From: Dastarcus helophoroides
Lineage: Eukaryota; Arthropoda; Insecta; Coleoptera; Bothrideridae
Length of the DNA: 64,000 nucleotides
Direction of reading: 5' to 3'
Assembly: GCA_028583605.1 (NCBI GenBank)
Contig: CM053326.1
Span: 8,378,587-8,442,586 of the forward strand
Below, in pieces: positions 22,741 to 35,300 of the stretch (positions within the stretch are counted from its first letter, which is position 1; each line of letters begins with the position of its first letter). The notes beneath the pieces were generated by a model. The model saw nothing but the letters and a program-made list of their open reading frames with translations, made no database searches and was not told where the DNA came from. The position numbers were made by a program, and so were the translations under genes.

Positions 22741-23170
22741 TTATACAGGATGTTCCATTTAAAAATCACAAGTTAGTATCATTTTTGCGAAAGTGGCAGC
22801 ATTATGAATGTCATTTTTATGTCAAAATTTGACATTTCATAGGTCCACCAAGTGTAACAAGTTTGAAAATATTTCCTCCATAAATAAATGAAAAATATGA
22901 AATTTACCGTGTTATCCGACATACTGGCTTAAATTTAATCTTCACACTCGAAATTCTTTATCTTACTTAACATTTTAGACATTTTTTTGGCAAACTTTTG
23001 ATTATTCTCTCTCAAAATTCTTAGTTTTAATTTTTACTTCTTTGGCTTTAGAACTTTAATTTTAGAGTGTTTCTAAACATTTTAATTTATTTTTCGAAAT
23101 TTCGAGTTAAAAACCTATTTTTTCTTACAAGTTGTTCTCAATATAAATTGTTCTCTAAAAATATTAAATG
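22741..23170. other. unassigned, with a MITE-type end
   Basis: ATACAGGATGTTCCATTTAA at about 22744 resembles the TACAGGGTGTTCC ends of insect MITEs. No partner end was identified. Confidence 0.35.
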
Positions 23171-23310
23171 TATCTAGTTAGTATCTCTCTGAAGATGATA
23201 GCTTGGGCACCGAAACGCGTTAGAGTAACTGTCGTTGTATTTTTTAATGGTTTTTGGTTTCCAGGAACAAGATTTTTATATTGATTATTGAATCTTGATT
23301 TCAACTCGAG
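23171..23310 (+). mobile_element. 3' tail of a Penelope-like element
   Basis: Resembles 30377-30500, which directly follows a GIY-YIG fragment, so it is assigned to the same Penelope-like family. Only the tail remains here: the hammerhead-like block, a T-rich stretch, and TTTTTGGTTT..GGAACAAGATTT. Confidence 0.65.
23176..23230 (+). ncRNA. hammerhead ribozyme-like motif, Penelope-like tail
   Basis: Read 5' to 3': stem I strand AGTTA, a 4-nt bulge, CTCT; conserved box CTGAAGA (fits CUGANGA) at 23189-23195; stem II region 23196-23211; GAAA at 23212-23215; minimal stem III as the palindrome ACGCGT (23215-23220); H = T at 23221; then AGAG and TAACT, which pair fully with CTCT and AGTTA. Stem II is decayed in this copy. 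The layout is a type I minimal hammerhead, a motif reported for Penelope-like elements. Confidence 0.6.
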
Positions 23311-23441
23311 AGGCTTATCTTTTTTTCTAACATATCCTCACTAAATTCAAATATTCCTGTTTTTCTTTTTATAATTTATATAATTGATCTTTTCTTTTCC
23401 TATGAATCTCGACCTAAACTATGTAGACGAATAAACAATAT

Positions 23442-23763
23442 TGTTGCGCGTTATCGGTTCGAATGATTAATACTTCGCGAATTGTAACCACTTTATTTCC
23501 AAACTGATTCCGGAATACTACAACTGACTTATTTTCTCACTAAAACTGTTTAGTTAACTAACTTATTCACTAACTAACTAACTGAGGGAAAGCCGACCGG
23601 ACCACCTATTTGTAGATTCCCTTCTGGGTTCTAGAAGGAACGAGCAGAAAAGACTTATCGTTTGCGGAAATTCCTGGAGCGCTTATCTGCCGTTTGATTC
23701 ATTATCGCAGCCGCGTCCCCTTATCAAATTTTTCTAGAAATTCGATAATTACATTTCGTTGCA
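23442..23763 (-). mobile_element. solo LTR, Ty3/gypsy family B
   Basis: Aligns on the minus strand with the LTRs at 3759, 44140, 51125 and 61206. It starts TGCAACGAAATG and ends GCAACA on that strand, with the shared CGGCAGATAAGCGC block and a CTAACTAACTAACTGA run (plus strand). It is flanked by perfect 4-bp duplications ATAT (23438-23441, 23764-23767). Confidence 0.9.
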
Positions 23764-23767
23764 ATAT

Positions 23768-26700
23768 AAACATATTACATAGTGTCATTACATATTGTTG
23801 CTCATGAAACCTTCATGAACATTTTTAATTGCGTCCTTGCTTCCAAGAAAGTTGATATGCGGTATATTTCAGCTTTAAAATAATCTTTCACGAGTGGATA
23901 TCCATTTTTCTCGTATTTATTTATATTTTCTTAAAATATAGACATAAGTTATATAAGATATTGGACTTAAAAGTTCATTCTAAACTGAAAGTTTAGGAGA
24001 AACAACTGGGTCGCCTTAGAATCATCTAGAAAATAACACAACAAACTATCGGAATTATTTCTGATAGGACACATAAAATTGTGAAAAAGAAAAAGTTTAT
24101 ATTTGGTTCGACGGGTAGAGAGCAAAACTGCCAGAAAAGTTAAAAGCTGAAAATAATTTGTTGTTATTTATTTTTATATCGCTTAATTCTTAAGATAGTT
24201 TTAAGTAATTTTCAGGTTTGAGTCAGAAGCAGCAGTTCATAAATTATGATCCAATGCAATCGCTGCTTAGGGCAATCTTTAAGAGATTGCTAGTTGTTAA
24301 GAAAAGGTAGCTGAGCTCTGGATTTGTGAAGGAAGCAACTGGTAAAAAAAAAGCCACTAAAAAGTCAATGAAATATAATCTTCTCTTCTAGCGCCAATTC
24401 CAAATTTTCTGCAGATAGCTTTGTCAGGTTTTCCAATTTGGGTGGTCAAATAGTCCTGCCTTTCGAGAATTTAAACATACACTTATGGTACGCCTCATGG
24501 TAAGTATTTAATTATTTGATTATTTTCTTTAAAAATTTTTGGACCATTTCCATGGTCTACAAAGATTATATTCAACGTTCGCTCTTTTATTTTCTCGACA
24601 GAAATGATTGCTTTTTGTTGTTAGAAAATGGAAAGCACTGCGTGCAAACTATTTTCTTATTTCCCCTTTTGACCATTTGTAAAAAAGACGTAACCACTTG
24701 AAAGCTGAGAAAGCTGATAAGAAGTTTCCCAAGTTTGGGTCCAATTTATGCAACCGTTTGGGTTCAAATTGGGAAATTGGGAAACAAATACAGGCTCTAA
24801 TCTCGTATTTCTAAGAACATGAATTTTATGTAGGGCTATATATGCCACAACCCATAACATTTTTGTGGTTGCAACGTTTTTCTCCAGATAGAATAAAAAG
24901 CAACACCTGTGGACGGCAGCTTTTCGTCGGTGAGCACCCTGGGTCGGAGTCCTTTGGAGAGTTTCTGGAATTTGTCTTAGCACTTACTAATGTAATCGAT
25001 TCTAAATCATGGATTTGGATCTTAACTTGAAATAATAGGTAAACTGAACTAAGTTAGAAATAAAGGGCACCAGGTAATTTCCTTCGCCGTTACCTAAAGA
25101 TGTTATAATTGAAATCACCAAATGAAGAAATGATCTTCTCAATCACGATTAGTCTCTTTAACTTTAAACAAACACTTACCTTCTTTTCTTTTAAACGAAT
25201 TTGAAAATTCTACATGCAGGTGACAAAAGAATCAACGATAGAGGGGATTAGGTTTATATTTTCATTATTCAGAACATTACAAATTCAAATTTCAAGGGTA
25301 ATATTTAAAATTGTCCATAAATTCAAATATTAGAAACAAGTACTGTTTGGAAAACTTCTTAACAGTAATTCCTAAATAATTTAAGAGTGTCGGGAATAAA
25401 AAAGTGCACTTTTCGGGGTTACAATAACAAACACAGAGGCTAGTTCAAATTATTACGTTATCTATCAAAAAAGTTTATAATTTATATTGAAAGTGTTAAG
25501 CACCAAATTATGAAAAGATCAAACATAGTTTTAAGAACGTTGAACTACTGGTCTACAGGTTTACAAAAAATTAGCATACATTTTCATTGTATTTAAACCA
25601 GGACCAAAAATGATTATCAGTTTTATTTATAATAAAGAGTTTTCTAAACGATTTTCTTAAATTTTTTGAAGTGTTTTAACATTTAAAGTAAAATTCAAAT
25701 AGCAGTACCTCAATTTAAATTAAAGAAACGTTTTCTCTAATGAAAGTCTTCTTTCAAGATATTGCGCCGGAAAAATGGTTAGCCTCGCCAACGCATGCCT
25801 GAAGGGGCATCCAACTCCGATGTAGACTTTCCACGGGCGAAGTAGATACCAAATCTTAACCAATCGGGGACTAGTTCAGATATAATACTGCCATAACATC
25901 AAAAGGTTACCAAAACGATAAACGATGGGAAAAAATGTAATAAAAAGAAGGATCCTGAAAATAGAATACACCGCTGCATGCTTGTTTGCGTACACTATAT
26001 AGAAAAATTAGGAAATATATTTATCTGAGATATTGTTAGGCTCCTTTATTTACTATACGGGTTCATATTGAATAATTTTGATTGAAAAAAACTTCGAATT
26101 GGGGGTTAAACGGCTTTATCTGCAGTTAGAAAATTGGCTGCTGTCCAACGACAAAAGCAGCCAGCTTAAAAATAAAAGATGGTGGTCTTGGCGGTATCAA
26201 CAAACAGTGTTTTATTTTATCAACGTCACCTAGTAACAAAATAACAGCCAACTTGAGAAATGTCATGCCGCGAAGTTTGAAATATGCTTACTGAATAAAA
26301 AAACGGAATGTTACATGGTAATACGAGAATTTTCTTATTTTAAACACGACATCGGTATTTTTTTAGGGGTCTTTATGTTCTAAGAGCTTAAGAAGTTAGA
26401 ACAAAATTTAGGGAGTTCCATTTAGCAGGAAGTTCCATTTGGCTGCCTTATTCTATATATTTAAAGTTAAAAAAACCGATTTGTTTTCTGATACGTCGAC
26501 GTTCGTTTCAAATTATGCTCTATTTTGCAACTTAATAATTAGGTTCAATATAGCGGGTGTTAATAAGATGTTATGAGCCTTACGAACGACATTTTTACCG
26601 TAAAACATTTATATGTAATTTAAGATTGAGGATCATCGTTTTGGTTTTAAGACAGAAATGTGTAGAGCATAATTTTAGTCCAACTAATGGATATTTCTCT

Positions 26701-27340
26701 ATAACGAATGAATTAAGTTATATATCTCAGAAAGCGATTCATTTTGGACCAACATTAGTCTATTTATTCAATCCGTCAATGCATAGAATAAAGTTGCCAG
26801 ATAACATTGTTGTGATGATAGATGGTGTACATTTAGAACGTGAATGAACAGGCATGAATACATTGCCTTTAGATATTGTAAAAATCCTTTCTAAGAAGTT
26901 TTATATTTTCTGGTGGTCCCTAATATATTACCCTTGCATTATTCATCATTTGTTTGGTAATATGAAGTTGATTTTCTTTTGTTTGCTCTACTCATACGTA
27001 GCAAAAATCTGTTAGCTCGAATCGATCAATCATAGAGCCCGCTTGCCTGAATTGTTTTCTTTCCGAGTAAATAACATACAATGAAAGTATATGTATTAGA
27101 AATAAATTTCAGAATGCATGCATTTGACAGATAATACATTGGAGGGATATAAACGTTTTTCAAACAACTTGTCAGGACAAAAATGTAAACGCAATTCTTA
27201 TTTGGCTGTTTTAGAGGAAAATTGTTTTTAAGAATTGGTACCACAGGCAGATTCACATGTAATGCAGTGTTTTACGTCAATTTAAATAATAACGGGATAA
27301 ATACCAAAATATATGATGATTAGTTATAGTGTAGGATAAC
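23768..27340. other. long unassigned stretch
   Basis: About 3.6 kb without a gene I can support. Open frames at 24657-24983 (minus, 108 codons) and 26557-26847 (plus, 96 codons) carry no recognised domain. A somewhat GC-richer block at 25780-25870 and another at 24900-24990 are unexplained and could be fragments of old retroelements. Confidence 0.45.
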
Positions 27341-27415
27341 GAAGGCTTCCACGGTCAGAGTCAGTACATGATAAACTTCTTCTGGGATTGGACCGTGTCA
27401 AGGAACTACTAAAAG

Positions 27416-27465
27416 TGTTTGACGTTTCGTCTTCCATCGAGGCTTAGGGGGCTTCTTCAGAAACA
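27416..27465 (-). ncRNA. hammerhead-like motif, Penelope-like tail (minus strand)
   Basis: On the minus strand: TGTTT, then CTGAAGA, then a 25-nt stem II region, GAAA merging into the palindrome ACGT, C at the cleavage position, then AAACA pairing with TGTTT. No clean stem II is visible, so activity is doubtful. Confidence 0.45.
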
Positions 27466-27528
27466 AAAAAAAAAACAATAAATGAAAAGAGGAATATGAG
27501 GAATAGGCAAAAATATAAGAATCATCAG

Positions 27529-27652
27529 AGCACGGTAACTCAGTATGTCCACCATGCCAGAGCCGAAACTGTTCTGAACTAAAAATTGGTACAAAGGATA
27601 AGAAAGTTTGGACAGACGAGCACGGTAACTCAGTATGTCCACCATACCAGAC
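27529..27652. repeat. short direct repeat, 3' region of the Penelope-like element
   Basis: A block beginning AGCACGGTAACTCAGTATGT and ending CACCAT(G/A)CCAGA occurs at 27529 and again at 27618, an 89-bp offset. The second copy overlaps the end of the endonuclease coding frame. Confidence 0.8.
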
Positions 27653-28133
27653 TCTCTGACCGGAAAGAGGGAAAGGGAAACTTCATATACCATTCGTCTG
27701 CGCAATCACTTCCGAAGATTTCCGATGGTTGGTTTCCAGATGGAGGAAAGCATGTACCCGTCGCCTCTGTTGATGTTTTTGGGAAATTTTTGGATTTCAA
27801 TGGCCTCGCGTATCTTCCTATTATATTATTATAGTAATTGAAAATATTGGATATAATTGAAATATTATCAAAGAGAATCTTATGTCCGGTCTCATGTTGA
27901 TGTTCGGCAATGGCTGACTGCGAAAACAAACCAGACCTAAGACATCTTTGGTGCTCGAATATTCGCGTCATAAATGATCGCCTCATTTCTCCGATGTACA
28001 CTGAACCACAAGAACAAGGAACCCTGTACACACCATTAGAACAAAAGGATGAAATTTGATCTTTGGGAGATGAGACGAGCTGTTGGAACTTTAAGGATGA
28101 TGAAATAATGGGTTTAATGTTGTGTTTTCTCAA
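27630..28133 (-). pseudogene. Penelope-like GIY-YIG endonuclease domain
   Basis: The 167-codon frame opens with the linker KHNIKPIISSSLKFQQL, then SPKDQISSFCSNGVYRVPC, where GVY is the GIY half, and CGSVYIGEMRRSFMTRIFEH with YIG and the catalytic-type arginine. The cysteine pair C-S-C between the halves and the SAIAEHQHETGHKI box are as in Penelope-like elements. After NYYNNII the reading shifts frame: the expected R(E)AxEIxKFP region appears as a mixture of two frames down to 27457. The segment between this and the RT piece (28134-28235) also holds stops. No longer functional. Confidence 0.88.
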
Positions 28134-28235
28134 TAATTTTCCGATTTGATCTGTTACTCCGTGAACAGAAGGAAAAAGGAAGACTTTAGAAGAAATAATT
28201 AAATTTTGTGAAGGACGAGGGGTAAGGTGAAGATG

Positions 28236-29215
28236 TCATTTAATGGCAGTTTCAATGTCGTGCGATTTGTAACTATTGTTGCGGAGGTTGAAACGAATTT
28301 TGTTCAACTCGTCTGAAAGATTTATCGGTTGTGAAATTGCTACAGCTCGTGAAACCAGTGAATTTATGACAGAACGTTTTTGGGAAGGGTAATGATAGGA
28401 CTCTGCATGCAAATAACGATTAGTATGGTTGAATTTTCGATAAACGGAATGAGAAACGTGACCGTTTGGTAAACGGGTGACCAGTACGTCAAGAAAAGGC
28501 AGAGAACCGTTGTTTTGGATTTCCATAGTGAAGCTAATGGAAGAATGTACACTGTTAACGTGTTCCAAAAATAAAGTTAGTAGATCCTTGCCATGTGGCC
28601 ATACAGTAAATGTGTCATCTACATAACGAAGCCAAACCTTAGGTTTTAAATCCACAGTTTCCAACGCAGTGTTTTCAGAAGGTTCCATGAAAATATTTGC
28701 TACGACTGGCGATAAGGGGGAACATATTGGGGTGCCGGAGACTTGCTTATAGAAGCTGCCATTGAAAGAAAAATAAGTCGATGTGAGGCACATTTCAGTT
28801 AAATCAGCTAGAGAATCTGCATTCTGTTTGCCTGAAAGTAATTGACGAATTATCATCATGGAGTCGGAAACTGGAACATTAGTAAACAGGGAAGTGACGT
28901 CAAAACTTACCAGTATGTCGTTGGGGTCTAGGGTTAATTCGGACAATAATTCGACAAAGTGTTTAGAATTTAGGACGTGTGATGATCTGTTTCCGGTATA
29001 TGACTTGAGAATGTTAGATAAATATTTCGAGACAGTGTAGGTAGATGAATTTATCGTGCTGATAATAAACCTAAAAGGAATATTGGGTTTGTGAATTTGG
29101 GGAGATCATAAAAACAAGGTGGTTTGGATTATCTCGGAACAAGATGTCTGCGGACAAATTTGAGGATTTTAGTTTGGACTTTAGTTCACGTTCAATTTTG
29201 GAGGAAGAGGAATGT
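28236..29215 (-). pseudogene. Penelope-like reverse transcriptase domain
   Basis: The longest intact piece (28236-28946, 236 codons) begins within the fingers/palm: ILVSFDVTSLFTNVPV carries the first catalytic aspartate. Next come YKQVSGTPICSPLSPVVANI, then WLRYVDDTFTVW with the YVDD catalytic pair, SLPFLDVLVTR, and HYPSQKRSVINSLVSRA of the thumb. Upstream on the same strand (to about 29215) the frame continues as SSTYTVSKYLSNILKSYTG, preceded by the HKPNIPFR block. A frameshift near 29085 interrupts the Penelope-typical LPK(I/F)HKP box. The N-terminal part is missing. The catalytic aspartates themselves are intact. Confidence 0.9.
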
Positions 29216-29230
29216 AGGATCCGTCATTCA

Positions 29231-29880
29231 ACAGGGTGTTTCCAAAATTAACGCCGGAAGCCCCGTTTTCATAAAACTCCTCCTAAACCATGCGTAAGCT
29301 AGGGTTCTAATGGAAATGAGACGAAGTTTAAATTTTTGTTTTCGTCAGCACGAAAAGTCGTAGTATTTACCAATTGACATTTGAATTATTTCTTATTAAT
29401 AATGTTATAAATAGTATTTGTATTAAAGCCATTACCCTAAGCTATATGTTTAATTGTCTTCAACTCCTTTCTCTATTAAGAGAAAGACTCAGAAGACGAT
29501 GGGTAAAAAAATTGAAGCTTGCCATTTTAGGTTGTATACAATGGTTAGAATCGAAAGGTGTATATATTTTCCGATTCTAATCATTGCATACAACACAAAA
29601 TGGCAAGCTTCAGCTTTCTTACCCATCGTCTTCTAATTCTTCCACTTAATAGAGAAAGATTCGGAGAGGAGTTGAAGACTTTATATAGTTGAGGTCAATG
29701 GCTTCGGTCCAAATATTATTTATAAAATTATTAATAAGAAAAAATGTAAACGTCAATTGGTAAATATCACGACTTTCCGAGCTGACGAAAACAAAAACTT
29801 AAAGTTCGTTTCACTTCCATTTGAATCGTCGCTTACGCATGGTTTAGGTGGATTTTTACGAAAACAGGTCTTCCGGGTTT
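29231..29880. repeat. foldback element between two Penelope-like fragments
   Basis: Arms of about 310 bp meet at about 29563. Near the centre they are very similar (TTGAAGCTTGCCATTTTAGG at about 29512, its near complement at about 29598). The outer ends GCCGGAAG..CGTTTTC and GAAAACAGGTCTTCCGGG still match. The left end carries ACAGGGTGTTTCC typical of insect MITEs; its right counterpart is missing. Confidence 0.85.
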
Positions 29881-30007
29881 TTACAGCTTTAACGGCAAAT
29901 TAAATTCGCTTTTGGGTAGCTTGCGGGATAAAGTAGAAGAAACGAACAAATCCGGTATTTACCAAATTTAGTGTAATGATTGGCCTCAAAAGTAGGTCGG
30001 GCAAACT

Positions 30008-30500
30008 AGGCGATCTTTTAAAATCCAACTGAAGGAGCATTTGGCTCACTTGTGGTACGGAAGAACTGAGAAGCCAAGTGTGGCTCGACATGCTTTTGAA
30101 ATAGATCATAGGATAGATAATAATATTAAACTGTTAAGAGTAGTAAATAAGACTTCTATATTAAATGCTTGTGAAAGCTTAGCCATCCATAAGGCTGCAG
30201 ACAATCTTATGAATGGTTGCGCCGGGACTTTAGGCCACTCATCTCTGTTAAAAATAGTTAAGGTTGTTAGATAAGGCATTGTGACACTACGACGTGTATG
30301 ATTAGATGCGCATGCGCGTTCGAGTGCGATCGATCATGCACGAAGTGAATATCCTTAGTAAGGGTTAATTTTAGGATAGGTGTTAGTATCTCTCTGAAGA
30401 TGATAGCTTGGCTATCGAAATGCGCTAGAGCAACTTATTTTGTGTTTTTTAATCTTTCTTGATTTTAGGGAACAAGATTTGCATTTCAATTTTTGAAGAT
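30008..30500 (+). pseudogene. Penelope-like fragment: C-terminal GIY-YIG half plus 3' tail
   Basis: The plus strand reads RRSFKIQLKEHLAHLWYGRT, then EKPSVARHAFEIDHRIDNN, then KLLRVVNKTSILNACESLAI, ending in a stop near 30274. This is the arginine-containing C-terminal half of a Penelope-type GIY-YIG domain with its HAFE..H box. The GIY and YIG strands are upstream of the break and absent. A 3' untranslated part follows, then the hammerhead-like block at 30382-30435 and a tail shared with 23171-23310. Orientation is opposite to the 27-29 kb copy. Confidence 0.8.
30382..30435 (+). ncRNA. hammerhead ribozyme-like motif, best stem II
   Basis: CTGAAGA at 30394-30400, then a perfect six-pair stem II GATAGC/GCTATC closed by the loop TTG (30402-30416), then GAAA (30417-30420). 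CTCT/AGAG and GTT/AAC can form stem I. Compared with the 23.2 kb copy, two transitions spoil the stem III palindrome (TGCGCT instead of CGCGTT). Complementary damage in the two copies implies an ancestral complete motif. Confidence 0.6.
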
Positions 30501-32119
30501 AACCGTTCCACCTTGCAATAGGGAACCAATACATTGTTTAGTTTAGGCCCGGAAGGTGAAAACATGCAGATCGTTCAGTGATATTTTCGGCTTCCAGCTC
30601 CCCGAAGAAGTCGTTTGACGATTCGCTTTTTTGCATGAAAATTGGCTAATAGTGATAATCAGTTACGGAAGAAATTTTATGTGAAACCGCAAACAGGGCG
30701 GAATATTAAAAAACAATTAATGGAAGTGTTGTAAAGTGGCTAATACTTCAGAGATATTTTTTCATGGCCATAATAACGTTTTGAGTCTTGTGTGTCTATA
30801 AAGAAGACAGGTGATATCGGCGGAAATTTTTTAAACTACCTGTTGATTATCGATGACTCATATCTTCTTCTTCTTCATAGATGTTACAACCCGCCCATAG
30901 GTCGAAAAATAGGCGCCCAGCATAAGAAATTAAATGTTTGGCTTAGGTTGGAAATTTTGTCCTTGGCACATTTTTCATAAACACGGTGTGAACAAAAAAT
31001 ACTTTTCTACTTATTTACTTCGTGAATGAAAAAGTATTTCGAAATATAGGGTTTTAAATCGAACGCGATGTAAAGAAAACACAAGGATAATAAGCTACTT
31101 AGCAAATAATGCCACACCTTTCAGACTTTATATTTCGGTGATTTTGTATCTTTTTCTTCATTTTTTGTTAAGTGCTTACCTTTAGCATGAATCTAAAGCT
31201 TGTATCGTTTCATTAAATATTGATATACCTATCTATTTTAACGTTTTATTTATTCATGCACTTAAGACACATTTTTTTCCAGTGTTAAGATGTCTTATAC
31301 AATTTTAAATACTTTATATGGACTTATATTATAAATATATCAGTTACGAAAAGGCAGCTTCTAGTGCTATGAAGTGCTCTGAAATATTAACGATCTCTAA
31401 AGTAAATGGCCTGTTGTATCGGAGTGAATTCGAGAAAATCTTTTACCGGCCTTAGAGCTACTGATCGTAAATGTGAAAAATCAAATATAGCCATAAATAA
31501 CTTGATATGGGCTGGAAATTCAGATCCGCAGACTATTTAAATTTGTTTATGTACATAGTGGTACAATATATCAAGCATTTCGGAACTGTAAACCGCATTG
31601 CTATGGAATTGTCCAAATGAACATTACGAATCCTAGAGTATTTCGCGACATTGTTTATAGCATTCCAAGCCATTGTTATGACAATGTGGTTGGGACTAAT
31701 TGCCTGCATTTACGACTTTGGTATATTCCAGGCGATTTTTCAATAGGCTTTTATGTTTAGTGGAGTGAAACATGAGAGCTGAGTAAACTATTCGGTGAAC
31801 ATAATAATAACTGGGTAAATGTTTATAATCAATTTATTCAGTGGATGCCTCTCCCTTTTAACTGTTTTTTAAACCAGGTATTTAGCTACTTACAAAATAA
31901 AAGTAAGGTCGAACACTTCAAATCCATATTTTGTTTATAATATTGTTTCCTATAACTTTTACTTACAACTAGCTAAGGAACCCAGCATTAGACTTTTGCC
32001 AGATTCAATCCTTGATTTTTATGTTGCTTTTTTGTACTATTATTACCTGTATATTCATATCGCAAAGCTGCATAAGATTGAAATATGTAAATAAATAATC
32101 TAACATAAATAATACATCA
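30501..32119. other. unassigned stretch
   Basis: About 1.6 kb, no gene or repeat recognised. Open frames are short and without motif. Confidence 0.5.
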
Positions 32120-32302
32120 TATACAGGATGGACCATAAGTAATGGTACACAGAGCAATGGTGAATTTTTCGAATAAAAATAATGTGATTTAGTTACCTTT
32201 ACCTTGTACCAAAAGTTAATAATAACAGAGATACAGGGTGTCAAAGTTGAAAAAAAAAATTGATTTTTTCGTATAACTATGGAATGAATTGTAATATAGG
32301 TA

Positions 32303-35300
32303 CAGTGGCGTACCTAGAACTTTTGCCGCCAGGGGCGATCTCCAGTTTGCCGCCCTTTCTATTATAAGTCAATCAAATAGTGGTTTTTATAAATTAATAC
32401 ACATAAATAATTTATTAAGTTATTTAATCAATATTAATTAATACACAGAGTAAATTTTTTTAGACATATTTGTATGCACTCGTAAACATATTTATATAAT
32501 ATCTACTCTTCTAGCTTTCGTACTAGAAAAATCGTGTATAATGCTCTAAAAATTTATATTATTTGTAATTTCTTGTTCTATTGACAATATTGCAAGATTT
32601 TGTAGTCTTAATTGACTCATTGTAGAACGAAGATAATTTTTTATCAATTCAATTTTGAGAAGCTTCTTTCGCAACTAGCGACACTGATTGAAATTGTTAA
32701 AAAAATTCTTAACAAAATTACAATGTTGGGAACAGAATTTTCCAACCTATACTGCTGAATAAATTTTAGCAGATCAAGATGGCCCTTCTCCCCGTTTTTC
32801 CAATGTTTTGCCTCTTCTTTTAGTGTAGGTACAGCCATAAAAACCTGGATCCTTTTTCTTTCAATATGGAACTGTTCTTTATCAATGTCAATCAAGTCAT
32901 TTATTTGACATTCAAATTCTTCATTTAGTAGGTTACACGGTATTATACACGAATATTTTCTTACAAGGCCATGCAACTGATCGAAGCGTTCTTTTATTTC
33001 CTTTATAATTCTGTCCATAGATGAAAACATTTCTCTTCGTACGTCTTCTTCTAAGGATAGCCCCACGTCTCGCGAATTTTCCCCACTCATATTTTTTCTC
33101 CTTCTAACTCGACGCTCAGTCGATATCTTCAACTCTTCACAAATTATTTTGGCTGCTATAACAGCGTTTTGTACTAGCGTATCTCTTTGTTCCATGAAAT
33201 GTGTTTGCAAAAAATTTAGTTTTATATGGCATTGGTGGACATTTAACCCTTTTATTTGCAGGTATTTTTGAGCGTCATTAATTTCCAAAAGGACGGGTTC
33301 CCATAAATAAAGGTAACATAGAAAAGAAAAAGATTGCATAGAATTGAGTAATACTCCAGCATCTGATCTCGTTCTACTATTTTCTTCTTCAGATGTCAAT
33401 TTTTCCAAAGCGCTTAAAATGTAAAAAAAATGTTTTTTTACTATAGTTACCGCGGCAGCTCTAGCGCTCCATCGAGTTTCTACACTGCGTTTAACAGCTT
33501 GACCAGTGACAGAAAGTAAAACATTCCATCTATGAGTGGAAGAAGAAAACAACGAAAACAACTGTTTGATAGTTCCAAAAAATGTGATGGAATTGATAGC
33601 TGTGGAAGCTGCGTGTAAACATGCCAGGTTTAAAGAATGATTTGTACATGCTACAAATTCTGCATTTGGATTTATTTCTTTAATACGAGTTTGAACACCG
33701 CTGTGCTTTCCTGCCATGACGGCAGCATTATCGTAAGCCTGTCCTCTGCAATTTTTTATATCTAAACCGTCATTTTCTAATTTCGTTTAAATCATATCTG
33801 TGATTTCACCAGCAGTTTTTCCTTTAGTTTCTACAAAGTCAATAAACGATTCTACAACTTTAACTTCGCTACCATCAATAACTACATATCTAATAATTTG
33901 ACTGGTTTGATCTTTGTGTGAAATGTCAGGAGTGCCGTCAAATATAATACAAAAGTATTTAGCCTGCTTTATTTGATCCATGATTGTTTTTCTGACTGCG
34001 GCTCTCAATAGCTCTATGAATTCGTTCTGAATCTTCGGCGACAATATAAGAGATACTATATTTATTACCCATCTTAATTTTTACTACGTGTTCTCGTAAT
34101 ACTGGGTCGTACTTAGCCAATAAGTCAACAAGCTCACGAAAATTTCCTTTATTTTCCATTAAATCGATGTTTTCCTGATGAACACTTTCACGATGTCCTC
34201 GAAACGCCAAATTTTGTTTTGCTAAGAATCTAATTATATCAAGTATTCTTGTTAGAATTTCCTTCCATTTTTTTATTTCTTTATCAATTTTCTGTTGCTG
34301 TAGTTTGTCAATAGTTGCGCCACGTCCAAGTCTTATTTCTAATTCCTTCCATTTGGAATATGATCGAATGTGCAGTGGACTCACCTCATGTTGACTAATT
34401 TTGGGATTAAGTTTCCACCATTTGTTAAAACCATTTTCCGTATTAAAACCTGCTTGACAAAGATTATCAAACAGTTTGCAGCAGAAACAATAAATACTTT
34501 TCTTCGATGGTGAATATACCATCCACGATCTTAAGAGCTTTTCGCCATTAGGCAAAATTTGAAAAAACCAGTCCTGACTCAGTTTTCTTGGTTCACCTTT
34601 GGCTTTGATTGTATTATTAGGACGTTTTACTCCTTCGCTGAAGTCGGCGTCCAAATTTTGAATTGCAAAGGGACCTTGACGTACCAGAAATACTCTTGTA
34701 TTGTCGTCAATTTTGTTAGGCCATAATCCAATATCTTTCATAGAAATAAACGGAATAATTTGTGCAGCAGATTCTTCATCAGAACTTGATGAACTTTCTA
34801 CTTCTTCGCCAGTGGGTGAAGCAGGTTTTTTCTCTTGAACAACATTGGAAAATGTTTTTTCGCCTTCGAGGGCTGCTTCTTCGCCCGTATTTGAGGCAAC
34901 AATACTAAAAGAACTAGAAATTGACTTATGGGAGATATATTTGAGTAGTGCTCCAGTTTTTTTAGTCTGTATTTCCTCCCTTCTCTTCCTGTTCTTTCTA
35001 AATGACGCACCACTTTCTTTTACTCGTTTCATCCTAGGGATATATAATAAAAATATAACTTGTCGAAATAAATAGTATATTATGTATAGAAAACGGCAAA
35101 GTCATTTTACTACTCTGAATAGCATTTAGAATAACATCTATATCTATAATACGTAATATAATATACTTACCTATAATAAACTCTCCAAATGCACTGGCAC
35201 CCTAATAATTTGTTTCACTCTTCACTGTTAAAAGATTAAATCGCGAATGAACAAAATGGTTTATAAGCAATTTATCATTCCAAATACAATTCTTCAAAAC

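Larger units (their letters stand above)
27341..29230 (-). mobile_element. Penelope-like element, 5'-truncated
   Basis: Contains, in order on the minus strand, a reverse transcriptase domain, a GIY-YIG endonuclease domain, a short 3' region and a hammerhead-like tail. This RT-then-GIY-YIG order defines Penelope-like elements. The protein is broken by frameshifts. The tail ends near 27341 by comparison with the hammerhead position. The 5' side is cut where the foldback at 29231 begins. Confidence 0.9.

Noticed and set aside
26557..26847. 96-codon plus-strand frame ending in DNIVVMIDGVHLERE
   Set aside because: No family recognised, no splice or start context, and no repeat copy in the window; listed only as unassigned sequence.
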